This document shows, piece after piece, positions 44,025 through 55,887 of a DNA stretch of 64,000 bases (positions are counted from its first letter, which is position 1; every line of letters starts with the position of its first letter). The notes under the pieces were generated by a model that worked only from the letters and a program-made list of their open reading frames with translations, had not been told where the DNA came from and made no database searches. Source of the DNA: Apodemus sylvaticus (Eukaryota > Chordata > Mammalia > Rodentia > Muridae); NCBI RefSeq assembly GCF_947179515.1, contig NC_067477.1:130994465-131058464 (forward strand). The letters run 5' to 3'. A program made the position numbers and the translations under genes.

Positions 44025-44662
44025 GCAGCAGACAGAGACTATTAAAGGAAACTACAACTGCTCAAAATGTAGAACAACTGACTGTGATGTTCCCAGCCCC
44101 AACTGATACATCTACAACAAAATCCCTACACTTAAAGTTTAGGGAACATTGCAGAAGGGGGGGGGGGAGTAGGCACCAGAGGACCAGGATGGGACATACA
44201 CTAGGAGGTGGTGCCTTCTATACACTACAGAGAAGCTGCACCCAGGAAATTTCAACAATATAGTTGCATAAACAAGACCTGAAAATGACAGCATCAAATG
44301 GTATGCCAATGTGTGTGGGGGGAAATCTCACAAGACTTCATTCACCCTCAGAAGAGCTAGAGTCAGTTGATGGTAAACAAGAGAGGGGGAGATTCAGTCT
44401 TCTCCAGGATCTTCAGGATGAGCACCTGATGGGTTGTTCAATCCCTAGATGTCATCCCTAAACACATATGAGCAATACTAAGTGACCTCAGCAGGTTGTA
44501 TTTATAAAGTTAAAGGTCTTCATATGATGATTATGATTAAAGATTAAGAGGCCAGGAATCTGAGGAGTGGGAGGGACGCAGGGGGAGCTGGAAGGAGAAG
44601 TGGGGGGGAAGAAACTGGTATAAATACAGCATTCATACATGAAATTCTCAAAAAAAAAATAA
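44025..44662 (+). mobile_element. Lx-type L1 3' UTR
   Basis: GACTGTGATGTTCCCAGCCC, CAAAATCCCTACACTTAAAG and ACCTCAGCAGGTTGTATTTA, then AAGAGGCCAGGAATCTGAGG, a GGGGGAGCTGGAAGGAGAAG purine tract and a final A-run, match an older L1 3' end. A G-run lies at 44157-44167. Confidence 0.75.
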
Positions 44663-47262
44663 GAGAAAGAATAGGGAATACTCACCAAAAATGAGGGAGG
44701 CACTTGCAGCAGGCTTCCCATCTTGAGTTCCCTGAATCACGTTTCATGGCCAAGGTGAAAAATCACAATTTGATGTGGTCCTCAAGAATACATAGAGGAA
44801 ATATGCTACGGCAATTTCATTAAAAGCGGGGAAGAGAAAATGGGCAAAAAGTAAAGTAGCCACTTTACTTGCACTTATGTAACAAATTTTACATACTTTT
44901 TACATAACTGCAAAATGAAGATATCAAAAGTACAGGCTTTGATAACATCACACATAGCTAAAGGGCCCTGTGATTGTTTGGGACATTTGAAAGAGAGGAG
45001 GCATACTACCTAAAACAACCATGAAAAGCATGCAGAGAGATGCTCAAAACACGGTGGGCCTAGGTCAAAATGTGCTCACGATTCCACCACTGCTGCTGGG
45101 CGCCAACACTTCTGTCTCATTGTAAAATCAGGTTCTCTTTACCCCATTATGTCTCCCCTTCTTTAAATTCTCTCAGTAGCATCCCTAGAAGAGAACTTCA
45201 GACAGACACACATGCACACACTCGCAGCAGACTGTTGGCATTGTGGCGTGAGTGTGTAAATGTTTAACCATGAGTACAAGCGTGGGCAGCTGATGAATCC
45301 TTTCTCCTAGGCCTTTTGACAAGTAAATGGTCTCAGATAGATGTGGGAGCTGAACGGTGTCTCCTAATTCTTTTGAGCAAGAGTCCCAGTCACTCCAGCC
45401 AAGACACACTGTGATGGCTAAGGGATGGGTCCTGACCACATAGGATCCATAGGCACTTGAGGCAGAGTCTCAGTAAGACATCACTTCTCCTGCACAGTAC
45501 TGATCCTGTCTCCCTTGCACAAGCTCCCTCTTCTATGCTGATGCCTTTCATTCATTCAGATAGTTAACACCTTTGTGTGTGGGGGGGGAATATTCACCAA
45601 AAAAATGATTTGCTTTCCACAACTCTCAAATTAGTCCCAATTTTAGAGACTAACAGTCCAGGATCAGGATGTGGGCAGGACCTTGAGTATAAGCTCTGTC
45701 CTTGGCTTGTAGGTGACTGCTTTCCTTCTGTCTCTGCACACAGCTGTGCCTTTTTGCACAAGCACTGGCAATACCCTCCTGTGTACACAAGTGTCCTCCC
45801 CTCATACAGACACTACTAATCCTCGTGAGAACTTGAAGGGATGCAGAGCTCAGCTCAGAACAAGTCACATATGTGGGAAACTTCCAAGTCATATCAAACA
45901 AGAAAACCCCCCACATGTAGGGCTTAAGAGCCCTGCGGTCAGGTCATTCTGAAAGACACGGATGCTGGGCTTTAACTTTGGGAACAGCATGCTTCTTGAT
46001 ACCTCTGCAAAAAGCTTCACATTCTCACATTAGAACTTTTTCTTTTTAATTTTACTTATACCAAAGAGAGGTTCCCCTCATTGAACTGTAACTATCATTA
46101 CATGCGCTCTTGCTGCAGGTTACGACTTCTGTTGTGTATCATTGACGTAATCCAGAGAAGAAATGCTTCTTGTCTATCCTGGTGATGGTTTTGGAAGAGG
46201 AGAGAGGGGAGCCATTAAGGACAAAACTCTGTGCCTTGAATGCAAAGCAGGTGAACTAGATGTGATGCTTTAGAAAGAGTAGAATAACTTCAACGTCTCA
46301 TCTTAAGAAACCAGGAAAAGATGGAGTTGTGCTCTCAGGAAGAGAGTCAGAAAAGAAGAGTTTGGGAGAAAGGAGCAAGGAATAAGTCACTCTCTTTTGA
46401 GGTCTGTGCAGATTCAAGGCAACTTTCAAGTCAAATGAGCAGTTTGACATCAGCACACAGTGTGATTTATGAGCCTGCCGCTCAAGGGAAGGTCAAGAGT
46501 CAAGATTTACATTGAGGAGTCATCTGCATTTAGATGGGCTTAGTACAAGGGAACTAAATAAAATCCACCAGAAAAACAGCATAGATGAGGCCCGGGAAAC
46601 AGCCTGGAAGTCAGACAGCAAGACAGCGGGTGAGGGGAATGAAGGGGAACATGCGGCAAGATTGGAATGTGGGGTCAAAGCTAGAGTCTGGTGTCTTACA
46701 TACCAAGAAAGCAACTACCTCGCTCATAAGTGCCCTCAAATTAATACAGATAGGCCAAAGATTTGTTGAGCTTCTTAAAGCTTTGAACCAATTGTTTCTA
46801 TCTCATTCTTCATAGAAAGAACAGTGTCATGGACACAATGCTCTACATGCAAAATCCATAGCCCCACCCTCCTGTTGAGCAAATGAGAATATTCATACCC
46901 TGATTCCTCTCCCCTGTTCAATAATCTCAAGTCTTTTAGAACTGATGCAAGAGTCTTCACAGCCATTACAGATCATCAAAACCAGCCACATCATTGAAAC
47001 AGCAATGCGAGAGGTAATTAACTTATATACACAGATGAGGCCATAAGTTTCAGTGTATATTATCTAACTTGAAAATCAAGATGTTTTGGACTGTCTAATG
47101 CATATATTAACATTTGTATGAGTGACTAGAGCGTTTCAATCAAGTATTCTCGGTGATTCAAACACCTGATGAACAGTTATATGTCTTCAACTATGACACG
47201 GGAAGTCTTTTTCCTCTTTGGGTACATACTGTGCAGATTAAGTGATCGAAGCTGGGCTGAGA
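44663..47262. other. Long stretch without recognised genes or young repeats
   Basis: About 2.6 kb. Frames at 46321-46515, 46512-46769, 45650-45916 (minus) and others overlap one another and have no recognised domains. A short G-run (GTGGGGGGGG) lies near 45579-45589. Confidence 0.45.
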
Positions 47263-47264
47263 TG

Positions 47265-47440
47265 AGTCATGGTTGAGAACTCTTGCCATGCAATCATAAG
47301 GAGTGGACTTTGGCACCCACAACCCACATAGCAAGGCAGATATCCTGCAAATGTCTGTAACTGCAATTCCTGGAGCTCCAACATCCTTGTATGGCCTTGA
47401 CGCACCCATATACAAATGCTTTGTCTATATGCACAGAGAG
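47265..47440 (+). repeat. Diverged B2/B3 SINE
   Basis: TTGGCACCCACAACCCACAT, CTGTAACTGCAATTCCTGGA and CTTGACGCACCCATATACAA follow the B3 body and tail. Confidence 0.7.
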
Positions 47441-47706
47441 GGGAAGGGGAGAGAGTATTTCTATTAACATCAAACTATGGCTGTCTATATAACAGGTACA
47501 GATGGTGAATGTAAGCTAGTTTGCTTGCTATCAAATGAGTTGCTTTAGGGGATTAATTTAAAGGGAAATGTTAATGTCCTTACCTTTTGTTTGAAACACT
47601 CTGATCTGCTGCAAATATTACCTAACTCAGTACTCACTGACCAACAGTTTGTCTTTTAGTAAAAGTGTCATGTACAAGCCTATCTTAAAATTAAATGACT
47701 GCGATA

Positions 47707-48020
47707 GTTACCTTGATTGTCAACTTAGTGGGATAACCATAGAAACAAATCTCTGGGTGTGTATGAGAGAATTATCCAGGTAAAGCTAACTGATATGAAC
47801 TCCCCCTAAATGTGGACAGAACTGCTTCATAGTCTGGGTTCCTAGCTGCATATAAAGGATAAAGCTAGTGGATCATAGCATCGATTTCCCTCTGCTTCCT
47901 GAAGGCTGATGCAATGTTGACAGCTGGACTGGAACTGTAAGCTAGAGAAACCTTTCCTACCTCAAGAAGCAATTGGGCAGGTATTTTGTAACAGCAACAA
48001 GGCAAGAAATTAATACAAAG
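47707..48020 (+). mobile_element. LTR-like repeat in opposite orientation to the copy at 48438
   Basis: TTACCTTGATTGTCAACTTAG at the start and TTTTGTAACAGCAACAAGGC near the end are the reverse of the words found at the end and start of 48438-49000 (same broad family). Confidence 0.75.
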
Positions 48021-48436
48021 ATATATGAAAATGATTCCCTATTTCCTGATTGTCTCATTTCCCACAGTAAGACTACACAGGTATTTTAGTAGGGCTCCCT
48101 TCCAGGATTATAGATTCAATTCTGTATGAGGTTTAATGGATTTCCATCAAAAGATCTTAGAGTCCTTCAAATTATGGCTTGAGGTTTCAGAGTTGGGTGC
48201 TTTTACATATTGTTTGCTTCTTTGTATTGATTCTGTCATAAAGAGTTACAGATAGCTATTAGGTGCTTGAAAACCAGGGGAAAATTAAATGAAATTCCTG
48301 GTCACTCACACTAATCTTAAGGTTTTTATCAAAGTACATAAACTCTATATGAAAACACCCAAATTAGTTAATCTGGATGATCCTCAAGTGAAATAATGCA
48401 AATTTTCATTCTCTCATCCACTAAGACATATAAATG
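48021..48436. other. Unassigned AT-rich spacer
   Basis: Lies between two inverted LTR-like copies. No feature was recognised. Confidence 0.5.
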
Positions 48437-48437
48437 T

Positions 48438-49000
48438 GTTAATTACTTTTTGCATTGTTGTGACCAAAATCTGAAAAAGAAGCAAATTTTAAAAGGAGGA
48501 GTTTGTTTTCACTCATGGTAGCAGACTAAAGTCCATTCTGATGGGGAGGGCGTGGCTGTGGAGGCAGCCAACAGTACTGTGGTGGTAAAGCAGAAGAAGG
48601 CTGGCCACAGGGCATCTGTAGACAGGAAGCGGAGAGAAGTGAATACTGGGGATCAACTGGCTTTCTCCTCCTCTCCACACTTTTAAAATAATTTTAATGA
48701 TGCATGTGACTGTATTGGATCCCCTGAAGCTGGAGTTTTAGACAGTTGTGAGCTGCCATGTGGTGCTGGGAATTAAACCCAGAGCCTCTAGAAGAATAGC
48801 CAGTGCTCTTAACCACTGAGCCATCTCTCCAGACCCCTCCCCCACTTTTATTCAGCCCCGAGCAAGAGGTAACACCATCCACATTCAGAGTGGGTCTTGC
48901 CCTTCAGTTAGACTTCTCTGGAAACATCCAGTCGGCAATCGCAAAGGTGTGTCTCGTAGATAATTCCAAGCCCAGCCATGGCGACAATAGCCATCACTGA
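48438..49000 (-). mobile_element. LTR-like repeat interrupted by a B2
   Basis: TTTTTGCATTGTTGTGACC, GGGGAGGGCGTGGCTGTGGA and GACAGGAAGCGGAGAGAAGT before the B2, and ACATTCAGAGTGGGTCTTGC after it, keep the order of the family. The ORF reading through 48803-49000 is just the B2/LTR junction. Confidence 0.75.
48686..48837 (-). repeat. B2 SINE nested in an LTR-like repeat, antisense
   Basis: CTGTATTGGATCCCCTGAAG, GACAGTTGTGAGCTGCCATG and GAGCCATCTCTCCAGACCCC, a full B2 in reverse. CACTTTTA is present on both sides (CACACTTTTA and CCCACTTTTA), a decayed duplication. Confidence 0.92.
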
Positions 49001-49335
49001 GCTTCCTCGGGACATTGTGTGCATTGTCAGGAGGCTCTCAGCTCCTCTGAAGACACCTGTGCCTCCTCGGTGTTTCCAGAGTTCGCGCGTGGAGCCTAGA
49101 CTCTTTCCTCGCATGGAGTGAGCCGGTAAACATTCTCCACATTTTCCATCAGAAATTAGAATTTGGGGTTTCTGAATGTAGAGTGTTTTAAAACATTATT
49201 CTTGTGTTCTCTAGGGAAATGGGCAAACTCCTCTAGGAATTGTCCCCAAAGCAATGAAGTTTGAGAGGTTGGGTGCTGTCCTGGGTCCTGAAAAATATTG
49301 ATACAAGGTCAAGAGGTGCTGTCCAAGGTTCCAAA
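49001..49335. other. Unassigned sequence
   Basis: No gene or clear transposon was recognised. Confidence 0.5.
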
Positions 49336-49337
49336 TG

Positions 49338-49462
49338 TCTTAGCCCAGTGTTCTCAGACTGTGGTACCCACACCACCTGTGCTGAAATCAATGGAGTATG
49401 CTCATTTAAAATCAGGCTCTGGGCCCATCCAAGAATCACTGAATCAGAATTTTAATAAGTAT
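49338..49462 (+). mobile_element. hAT-Charlie-type (MER1/MER5-like) remnant
   Basis: CAGTGTTCTCAGACTGTGGT, then ACACCACCTGTGCTGAAATCAA and CAAGAATCACTGAATCAGAA resemble a nonautonomous hAT-Charlie element. The 3' inverted end was not found. Confidence 0.55.
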
Positions 49463-50436
49463 TTTAAATAATTTCTAAGAAGATACTTATGTCTAATGCT
49501 ACAATAATATCTATCATGTCAATACGACGTTGTTAAGTAATATAAATCACTTTATCCCATCTTAGCTCACTGACCACTGAAAATGTGCTGACACCTTCAA
49601 TATTATGTGTACTAATAATAGTGGAGAGTTGTCATATTATTGAGAAAGACATTAACCAAATTTCTCCCACATTTTCTGTCACAATTTAGCATCAAAAAAA
49701 TGTAAAAATATAAGGTCATCAAGGACTCTCAGAAAAACTGAGTTTCTGATTTCAGCTTCCTTGACCCTTCAGTAAGTGTTTCCTGTATATTCTTAATAGT
49801 AACAAAAATGTTATATCAGCTAACATATAATGATCAGCCAAGCTGTACATACCACAAATGATATGATGATGCTACTTAGCTACAAGATGCCTCATTTAAT
49901 ACATACTAAAAAGCTAAAATCTTCATGTGGTTTGTTTTCAAAGGTGAAGAAGAATGAAAGAATTTGAGTATTTGTTGTTGATTGTTTACTATGCTCCTAA
50001 CCCTTTGTATTTTCATCATTAAAATATTGATCTGTTTACATTTTATTATCTCTTCAACTTTAACAGTTTCTCAGAAGTATTGAAGTATTTTTAGGTAAAT
50101 ATATTAAATGTAAGAATTCAATTTAGCACATTTTGAAATACTTGTACACCTTTTAGGACACCATCTACAACCAAACAAGATAGTGAACATATCTGTCACC
50201 TCCAAGCAAGATAGTGAGCACATCCAGCACCTCCAGTACTGCTTTTGCACTCTCTGTAGCTCTCTCCACACTTTCCAGGTGCTTCTCCTCAGACAACCAC
50301 TGATCTTTCTGACACTATAGGTTTGCATTTTCTAGACCTTTACGTAAACAGAACTATACACTGTATGCTTTTTATCTGTTACATCAGACCCATGACTACT
50401 GTTTGTGGGGTATGGTTTGGCTTGTTTTTGAGGCGT

Positions 50437-50440
<4 letters not shown>
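49463..50440. other. AT-rich unassigned sequence
   Basis: GATAGTGAACATATC and GATAGTGAGCACATC near 50177-50225 form a loose 37-bp duplication (CACCTCCAAGCA / CACCTCCAGTAC). Nothing else was recognised. Confidence 0.45.
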
Positions 50441-50479
<39 letters not shown>

Positions 50480-50545
50480 AGATAGGGTCTATCTAGTTAG
50501 TCCTGGCTATCCTAAAACCCACTATATAGACTAAGCTGGACTGGC
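50441..50545 (-). repeat. (TG)n followed by a B1 fragment, antisense
   Basis: About 16 TG units, then GATAGGGTCTATCTAGTTAG, CCTGGCTATCCTAAAACCCA and TATAGACTAAGCTGGACTGG, a diverged reversed B1 3' half. Confidence 0.75.
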
Positions 50546-51060
50546 TTGTGCTACAGTCAGCTTGGGGCTCTATTCTGACTGAGAACTTGGGTTTGTATAA
50601 TCACCCAGCCATCCCTGTCCCTTGCACATGCACCTTCACTTCCAAGATCCCACACAAAGCCATGCCTTCCCTGCAAAGAGTGGTCCTCTCTGCGTGGCCC
50701 TGTAAAAACCCACATTGCACAGTTTCATGCTCTTTTATTTATTTCACATCGGATCGAAGGTATTTATCAGAAATATCTTTGCGCCCCTTATTTAAACTCA
50801 AAGCACTTATCTGAACTGTAAAATGAGAGTAGTAACTCATGCTTGGAGCTCATGCTCTAATACTGACAAAACACTTCGTTTTGCACAAAGCAGATTTTCA
50901 GATATGAACCACTGTCATTCTTGTACCTCCACAGGCATGCAAGTACGTGACCGTGTTTACAATTAACTTCAGGTATTTAAATATTCCTTCTTAGAAATGT
51001 AAATTTCATCTCTCTCATGTAAAAATGTGTGTGTATGCATGAGTGTGTGAATGCATGCAC
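50546..51060. other. Unassigned sequence
   Basis: The 88-codon frame 50548-50814 has no recognised domain. Confidence 0.45.
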
Positions 51061-51062
51061 AA

Positions 51063-51071
51063 GTGTGTGTA

Positions 51072-51159
<88 letters not shown>
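51063..51159. repeat. Long (TG)n microsatellite in two blocks
   Basis: Blocks of TG separated by a second TGTACTCATGTG; a related TACTCGTG starts the first block. About 45 units in all, the longest CA/TG array in the window. It gives histidine-threonine frames on the minus strand. Confidence 0.97.
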
Positions 51160-51162
<3 letters not shown>

Positions 51163-51194
51163 ATTCATCAGGGTGCTTCAACAGTAACATTTTC

Positions 51195-51325
51195 ACAACT
51201 GAGAGCGGTTCACTGGAACTGAAGGGCTGGGTTCACATCCTCACTACAGCTGACCAGCTGAAAGACCATTAGCTCTTGGGCTATAAAATGGAGACCCCTT
51301 TATAGGATTGTGAAGTGTTCACAGT
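51195..51325 (-). repeat. MIR SINE remnant, antisense
   Basis: GCTGGGTTCACATCCTCACTACAGCTGACC, CTATAAAATGGAGACC and TATAGGATTGTGAAGTG follow reversed MIR in order. Confidence 0.75.
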
Positions 51326-51714
51326 AATGCACAGGCAATGCTTAAGAGCCCTGTGTGTCCTCTCATCAACCCTCCATGTTTACTTCCTTGCTTACGGGGC
51401 TTTTTCTTCAAGAGCCAGGGCAAGTATGTGAAAGCCAACGGTAACTTGATATGCCTACACCTGTCCCCAGCATTCCGAATTCCTGTGTTTCTTGTGTAAT
51501 ATAGCAACCATGAGAGGCTTCTTCCTGGCCTGCTGAAGTCCTGAAGTAGCCATAGTGAGCTAGGACCCTGCACCTTCAAGTACGATTTAAATGTCAGTTC
51601 CTTACTCTGCGTCAGTATGTTGCTGGGCACCCCAAGCAATTCAGTGATGGTGGACGGAAAGACCACAGGCGAGCAGGAAGGCTCATAGCCAGGACTGTCT
51701 AGCTAAGTCAAGTT
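51326..51714. other. Unassigned sequence
   Basis: The antisense 115-codon frame 51319-51666 has no recognised domain. Confidence 0.45.
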
Positions 51715-51715
51715 C

Positions 51716-51769
51716 TTGTTGTTGTTGTTGTTGCTGCTGCTGCTGCTGCTGCTGTGCTGTTGTTGTTGA
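51716..51769. repeat. Compound (GTT)n(GCT)n trinucleotide repeat
   Basis: About six GTT units, about seven GCT units, then three further GTT units. Confidence 0.96.
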
Positions 51770-52085
51770 TGTTAAACAAATGACAAAGTAGAAGGGTCCA
51801 GTTGGCTGCTGCACACTCCAAAACCAAGTCTGGCACCTTTCTGATCTTGTGAGTATAGTTTTATGATATGACCCTCAAAGAAAGGTTTGCTTTGGAGTGT
51901 TTTATGTGAAAAGTATTGTCATTTTTTATTCTATTTGTTTCCTTCACTTAACAGTATATCTCAAAGGTGTGGGGGTGTCTTTATATATCTATCTTACCTA
52001 CCGCACCTAAAGGTCTTTCATACCTGAGTTCATTTTACCATTCCCTCATTGTCATACACCTATTTTTATTTTAGCTTAGTATTAT
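51770..52085. other. Unassigned sequence
   Basis: No gene or clear transposon was recognised. Confidence 0.5.
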
Positions 52086-52087
52086 TT

Positions 52088-52252
52088 GTGTGTACATGGG
52101 AGGGAGACACATGTGCCACAACACACATGCAGAACAGAAGACAACTTTGTACAGTTGGTTCTTTCTTCCCATCTTTCTGGGAGTGCTCGGGATTGAACTC
52201 AGGTTGCTACTCTTGCTTGACAAGCACCTTTGCCCACTGAGCACCGCCCCCA
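52088..52252 (-). repeat. B3-type SINE, antisense
   Basis: GTGTACATGGGAGGGAGACA, GCTCGGGATTGAACTCAGGT and CACCTTTGCCCACTGAGCAC give reversed B3 tail, B box and A box. Confidence 0.78.
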
Positions 52253-53500
52253 ACCCCGGTCTATATATTCTAACTTTTAAAGGCAAGTTCCGTTGAGTCC
52301 TTCTACATGCTCAAAGTTTTGTTTGCTCAGCCTCCACCACCCACCCCCTCAAAGACCCAAGTCTCCAGGGAATGAATCCTTCCGGCTAATAGTTAATAGG
52401 TTCTCAACTATCTGGTGATGTGTGAAGAGGATGTCTGTCAAGAACCAGAAAGAATGGCTGAGAGCCTTGCTACATGGGAGTGTAGAGTCAGGGATACCCT
52501 CTCGGGCCTTCTTCTTCAGACCTAGAAGTTTTCAGTACCATAGCTACCTCCATCCTAGTCTTTCACAGATTGTTCCCTAAGAACTTTAAGAGGCTCACTG
52601 ACCAATTGTCAGAAGAACTTATACTCCATTAAAACACCCAGGAAATACTGGCAGACTGCTGTGCTTTCCTTGGGAACCAGGCTCAGGCCGAAGATGGAGC
52701 TAGATTTCACTGTTCCTTAGGGGTTTCGTGCAGAACTGTAGTCATGAGCTTTTTATCATCTCCGAACATCCTTTCCTTCATTTGTGAATGGTAGTTGAAC
52801 CAGAGGATTGAGGATCTAGGACATTTAACTGAAAAGAGAAAACTAGCTCACAACATTTTAGAAACACAGCAGTTCCTAGAGTTAGGGAGCGGCAGCCTTT
52901 TCCTCTTCAACTGTCTTCTCTCTGACACAGACATGCACCACGCTGAGTAGAAAGACAGGGCTTCCCTGTGTTCAGTGTGCATTAAGCCCCCCAGCCCCAG
53001 ACAAGGGGAGAGCTTTCTCCCAGGCAGACAGCCTACAAAGCAATGGGTGTGTGCTCTCATCTCGGAACCATCAGAACCCAGCCTGCCTCATCATGGTCCC
53101 CAAAGGTCTCCCTACACCCTGAGGCATTGCTCGCTGCTAGAGGAATCTCTGGAGCTTTGAAGCCTCAACTTCTCTCTAAAGCATTCTACCCTTTCTAACG
53201 AGGAGACATTAGCTTTACTCTTCCCCAACATCCGGATGGTCCTCATGGACCAGCTCTTTCCAGACCCCACCCTCCCACAAACCCCACAAAGCCTTCATGT
53301 GATCTATATTCACAAGTATCTCCTGGAGATAAAGTCTCCTGGATGAGGACACAGACTTCGGAATTGGAAATGGTGAAAACATGCTGCTGGAACTATTAGA
53401 AGCACACACATCCTCTGATCCTTAGAGATCCCCAAAGATGCTCATGGATGGGTCTAAGGACTGTGTCACATCAGGCAAAGAGGGGAGCAGCCAAGGGAGA
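52253..53500. other. Unassigned sequence
   Basis: Non-repetitive in appearance. Frames 52848-53060 and 53215-53409 (minus) and 52975-53160 (plus) have no recognised product. Confidence 0.45.
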
Positions 53501-53503
53501 AGG

Positions 53504-53908
53504 ATATGGTTTGAGTGCCTCCTCCAAAACTCATCTTGAGACGTAATTGCCACTATGACTGCATTAAGAGGCAGGCCCTTTAAAGGGTGATTGAGCTGTG
53601 AGAACCCTTCCCTTGTGGGTAGAGTAATGCCAAGGGTGGAAGATTCCATCATCTCACCAGTGGATGCGTCATCCATCTCTGGAGTGGGTTCTTGACTTAA
53701 TAGGGGGCAGGGCGAGTTCTATTGATTTACTTTCTCCTGTCTTGCACATGCATACTTGACCTTCTGCCATGTTCCAATACAATGTGAAGACCCTCTCTAA
53801 ACATCTGGGCTGAGCTCTTAGGCTCATCAGCCATGAGTCAATAAGCTATTGCTTCTAAATCGCCCAGTCTGCAGTGCCCTGTTATAGCAGCAGAAAGTGG
53901 ATAAGGAC
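53504..53908 (+). mobile_element. MaLR LTR (MLT1/MST-like), nearly full length
   Basis: ATATGGTTTGAGTGCCTCCTCC at the start, GGGTGATTGAGCTGTGAGAA and GACCTTCTGCCATGTTCCAA in the middle, and TCGCCCAGTCTGCAGTGCCC, then TTATAGCAGCAGAAAGTGGA at the end keep the full order of a MaLR LTR of about 400 bp. Confidence 0.85.
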
Positions 53909-54528
53909 AGACAGAGCAGAAGACAGCTGGTCAGGGATCCAATCTCAAAGGGAAGATGATGCATGATTTCTTGACTTTAACTCCAAATTCTTTCTACCTA
54001 GGTCCAAAAGGAAAGAGTTCAATATCTCTCTTTTCTCCAGATACAATAAAGATTCTTTAGAAAAGGAAATGGGTGATCTAGGGTCTATGTGATCTCATGT
54101 CTAGACATGTCTCTGGCCCACTAAGCTTTTAGCCAAAAATCACCTTCATTCACAGTTGGCTACAATCCCATGCTCACATGAAACCCAATGCAACTGCACA
54201 GCCAGGAATCAGAATCTACACTGGAAAGGTTTCTCATTCTAAGATCGAACATAATACTAGGCAGGAGCCACCCTAGCTAGATGAGATGCAGAAATGTAAG
54301 GAAATTTTGGGGGGAAAAAACAACTAAAAAGACTGGAAACATGCATGACATGAAGACATGCATGTCATGAAGACATGCATGGAGAGCTCAGATCTGAGCT
54401 TCCAGTTTCACCTCTAACATTGTCATGGGATAAACTATGCATTCTTAGCAATGTGTGTGTGGATTACAATATGGGTAGTAATAGCAAAATGAACGCTGCC
54501 TCACATCATCTCAGAGTTTGGATCTAGA
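53909..54528. other. Unassigned sequence with a short tandem repeat
   Basis: An 18-bp unit containing GACATGCATGACATGAA is repeated about two to three times at 54335-54380. No gene or transposon was recognised. Confidence 0.5.
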
Positions 54529-54529
54529 C

Positions 54530-54732
54530 ATGTGGGTTGGGACCCTTTTCGGCAAGGGCGGAGGGGTCACATTTCAGATATTCTGCATATCAGACATTTA
54601 CATTACTGTTCATAATGGTAGCAAAATTACAGTTGTGAAATAGCTATGATAATAAGGTTATGGTTGGAGGGTCAGCACAGCATGAGGAACTGTATTCGAG
54701 GGTCTCAGCATTAGGAAGGTTGAGAACCGCTA
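54530..54732 (-). mobile_element. URR1-type hAT DNA transposon, antisense
   Basis: GGGGTCACATTTCAGATATTC, AGCAAAATTACAGTTGTGAA, ATGAGGAACTGTATTCGAGG and a terminal GGTTGAGAACCGCTA. The left inverted end is badly eroded. Opposite orientation to the copy at 36726-36934. Confidence 0.88.
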
Positions 54733-54739
54733 CTCTAAA

Positions 54740-55248
54740 CTGTCCCCCAAATGCTCATGCATAGAAGGGTTGGTCGGTCCTGGCAGCTGATGCTACTGAG
54801 AAGGGTTAGAGACTTTAGGGGGTGAGGCCTAACTGGAGGGAGGAGGTTATGGGGCACATCTCTTGGAGGATGTACTGGGCATCTGGCCCTTTCCTTCTCT
54901 TTCCACTTTCTGGCCAGGATGAGGAAGCATTTCTAATCCACTCCCTACTGCCTGCCAGAATGCTCTGCTTTACCATGAGCGTTCAGCTCTGAAACCATGA
55001 GCCAAAGGAGATCTCTCCTCATTTTAGGGCATCTTTCTCGGCCCTGTTCTCACATGGGTAAAAGTCTAACCCAGTCATTGCCAGCAGCAGAACTGATCAA
55101 CTGAAGCCTTTTGGTAAAACGAGTAGGTATATACCACCAAATCCTTCTAACTCTGTCATATTAATCATTTCCAAGACCAATTTTTGTACCAGAAAAACAT
55201 GTGCACAATTAAGTATCTAACTTCAATGTTTGAAAATAGATAAACAGG
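54740..55248. other. Possible further MaLR-type remnant; otherwise unassigned
   Basis: GAGGCCTAACTGGAGGGAGG, then TATGGGGCACATCTCTTGGA, and CTGCTTTACCATGAGCGTTC could be the 3' part of a MaLR or related LTR. The match is too weak to name. Confidence 0.35.
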
Positions 55249-55249
55249 A

Positions 55250-55425
55250 ACCAACAAGGCAGCTCAGTGGGTAAAGAAATTTTCACCAGCCCTAACAACT
55301 TGAGATTGATTCCCTGGGCCCACATGGCAGAAGGACAGAAACGACTCCTGAAAGTTGTCCTCTGACCTCCACACGTGCACTTTAGCACTTGCACACACAT
55401 ATGCACACACAGATTAAATAATTAA
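55250..55425 (+). repeat. B3-type SINE
   Basis: AAGGCAGCTCAGTGGGTAAA (A box), GAGATTGATTCCCTGGGCCC (B box), GTTGTCCTCTGACCTCCACA and a CA-type tail. Confidence 0.88.
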
Positions 55426-55499
55426 AATATAATACAATTTCAAATAGGAAAACAGCTAAGTAACATTGCTCTTACAAAGATATAATGTATGGAAAATGT

Positions 55500-55571
55500 A
55501 CATGTATGTGTGAGTGAAGCTAAGATATGTATGTGTACATGCGTGTGGGTATGCATGCATGTGAATGTCAG

Positions 55572-55621
<50 letters not shown>
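55500..55621. repeat. TG-rich tract with a long (TG)n
   Basis: ATGTATGTGTGAG-type sequence, GCATGCATGTGAATG, then about 24 TG units at 55573-55621. CTAAGATATG with GTGAATGTCAGGAGTG resembles the reverse of the SINE-tail words at 26580-26945. Confidence 0.9.
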
Positions 55622-55623
<2 letters not shown>

Positions 55624-55885
55624 GCTCTGAAGGCAGAAAAGGAGCCCCATAGGACTGGGTGCCTTGTGTTAGGACTTCATCAAGACCCACGTTGCACAGT
55701 CTTCACTTAGGCCTCCCCATAAGCATCGAGGAAGCTGAGGCGGCGTGAAAAGGGACTCAACCTGGCCAAATAGCAAATGAGAGGTGCATGTTAGTCACAG
55801 CCATGTCCCACAAGCTCCGAAGCTAGAATTGTCAGCCAGACCTTGACAAATTAACAAGATACTTCCAAAGTTCCCAGCCTCACAT
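55622..55885. other. Unassigned sequence
   Basis: No feature was recognised. Confidence 0.5.
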
Positions 55886-55887
55886 TT

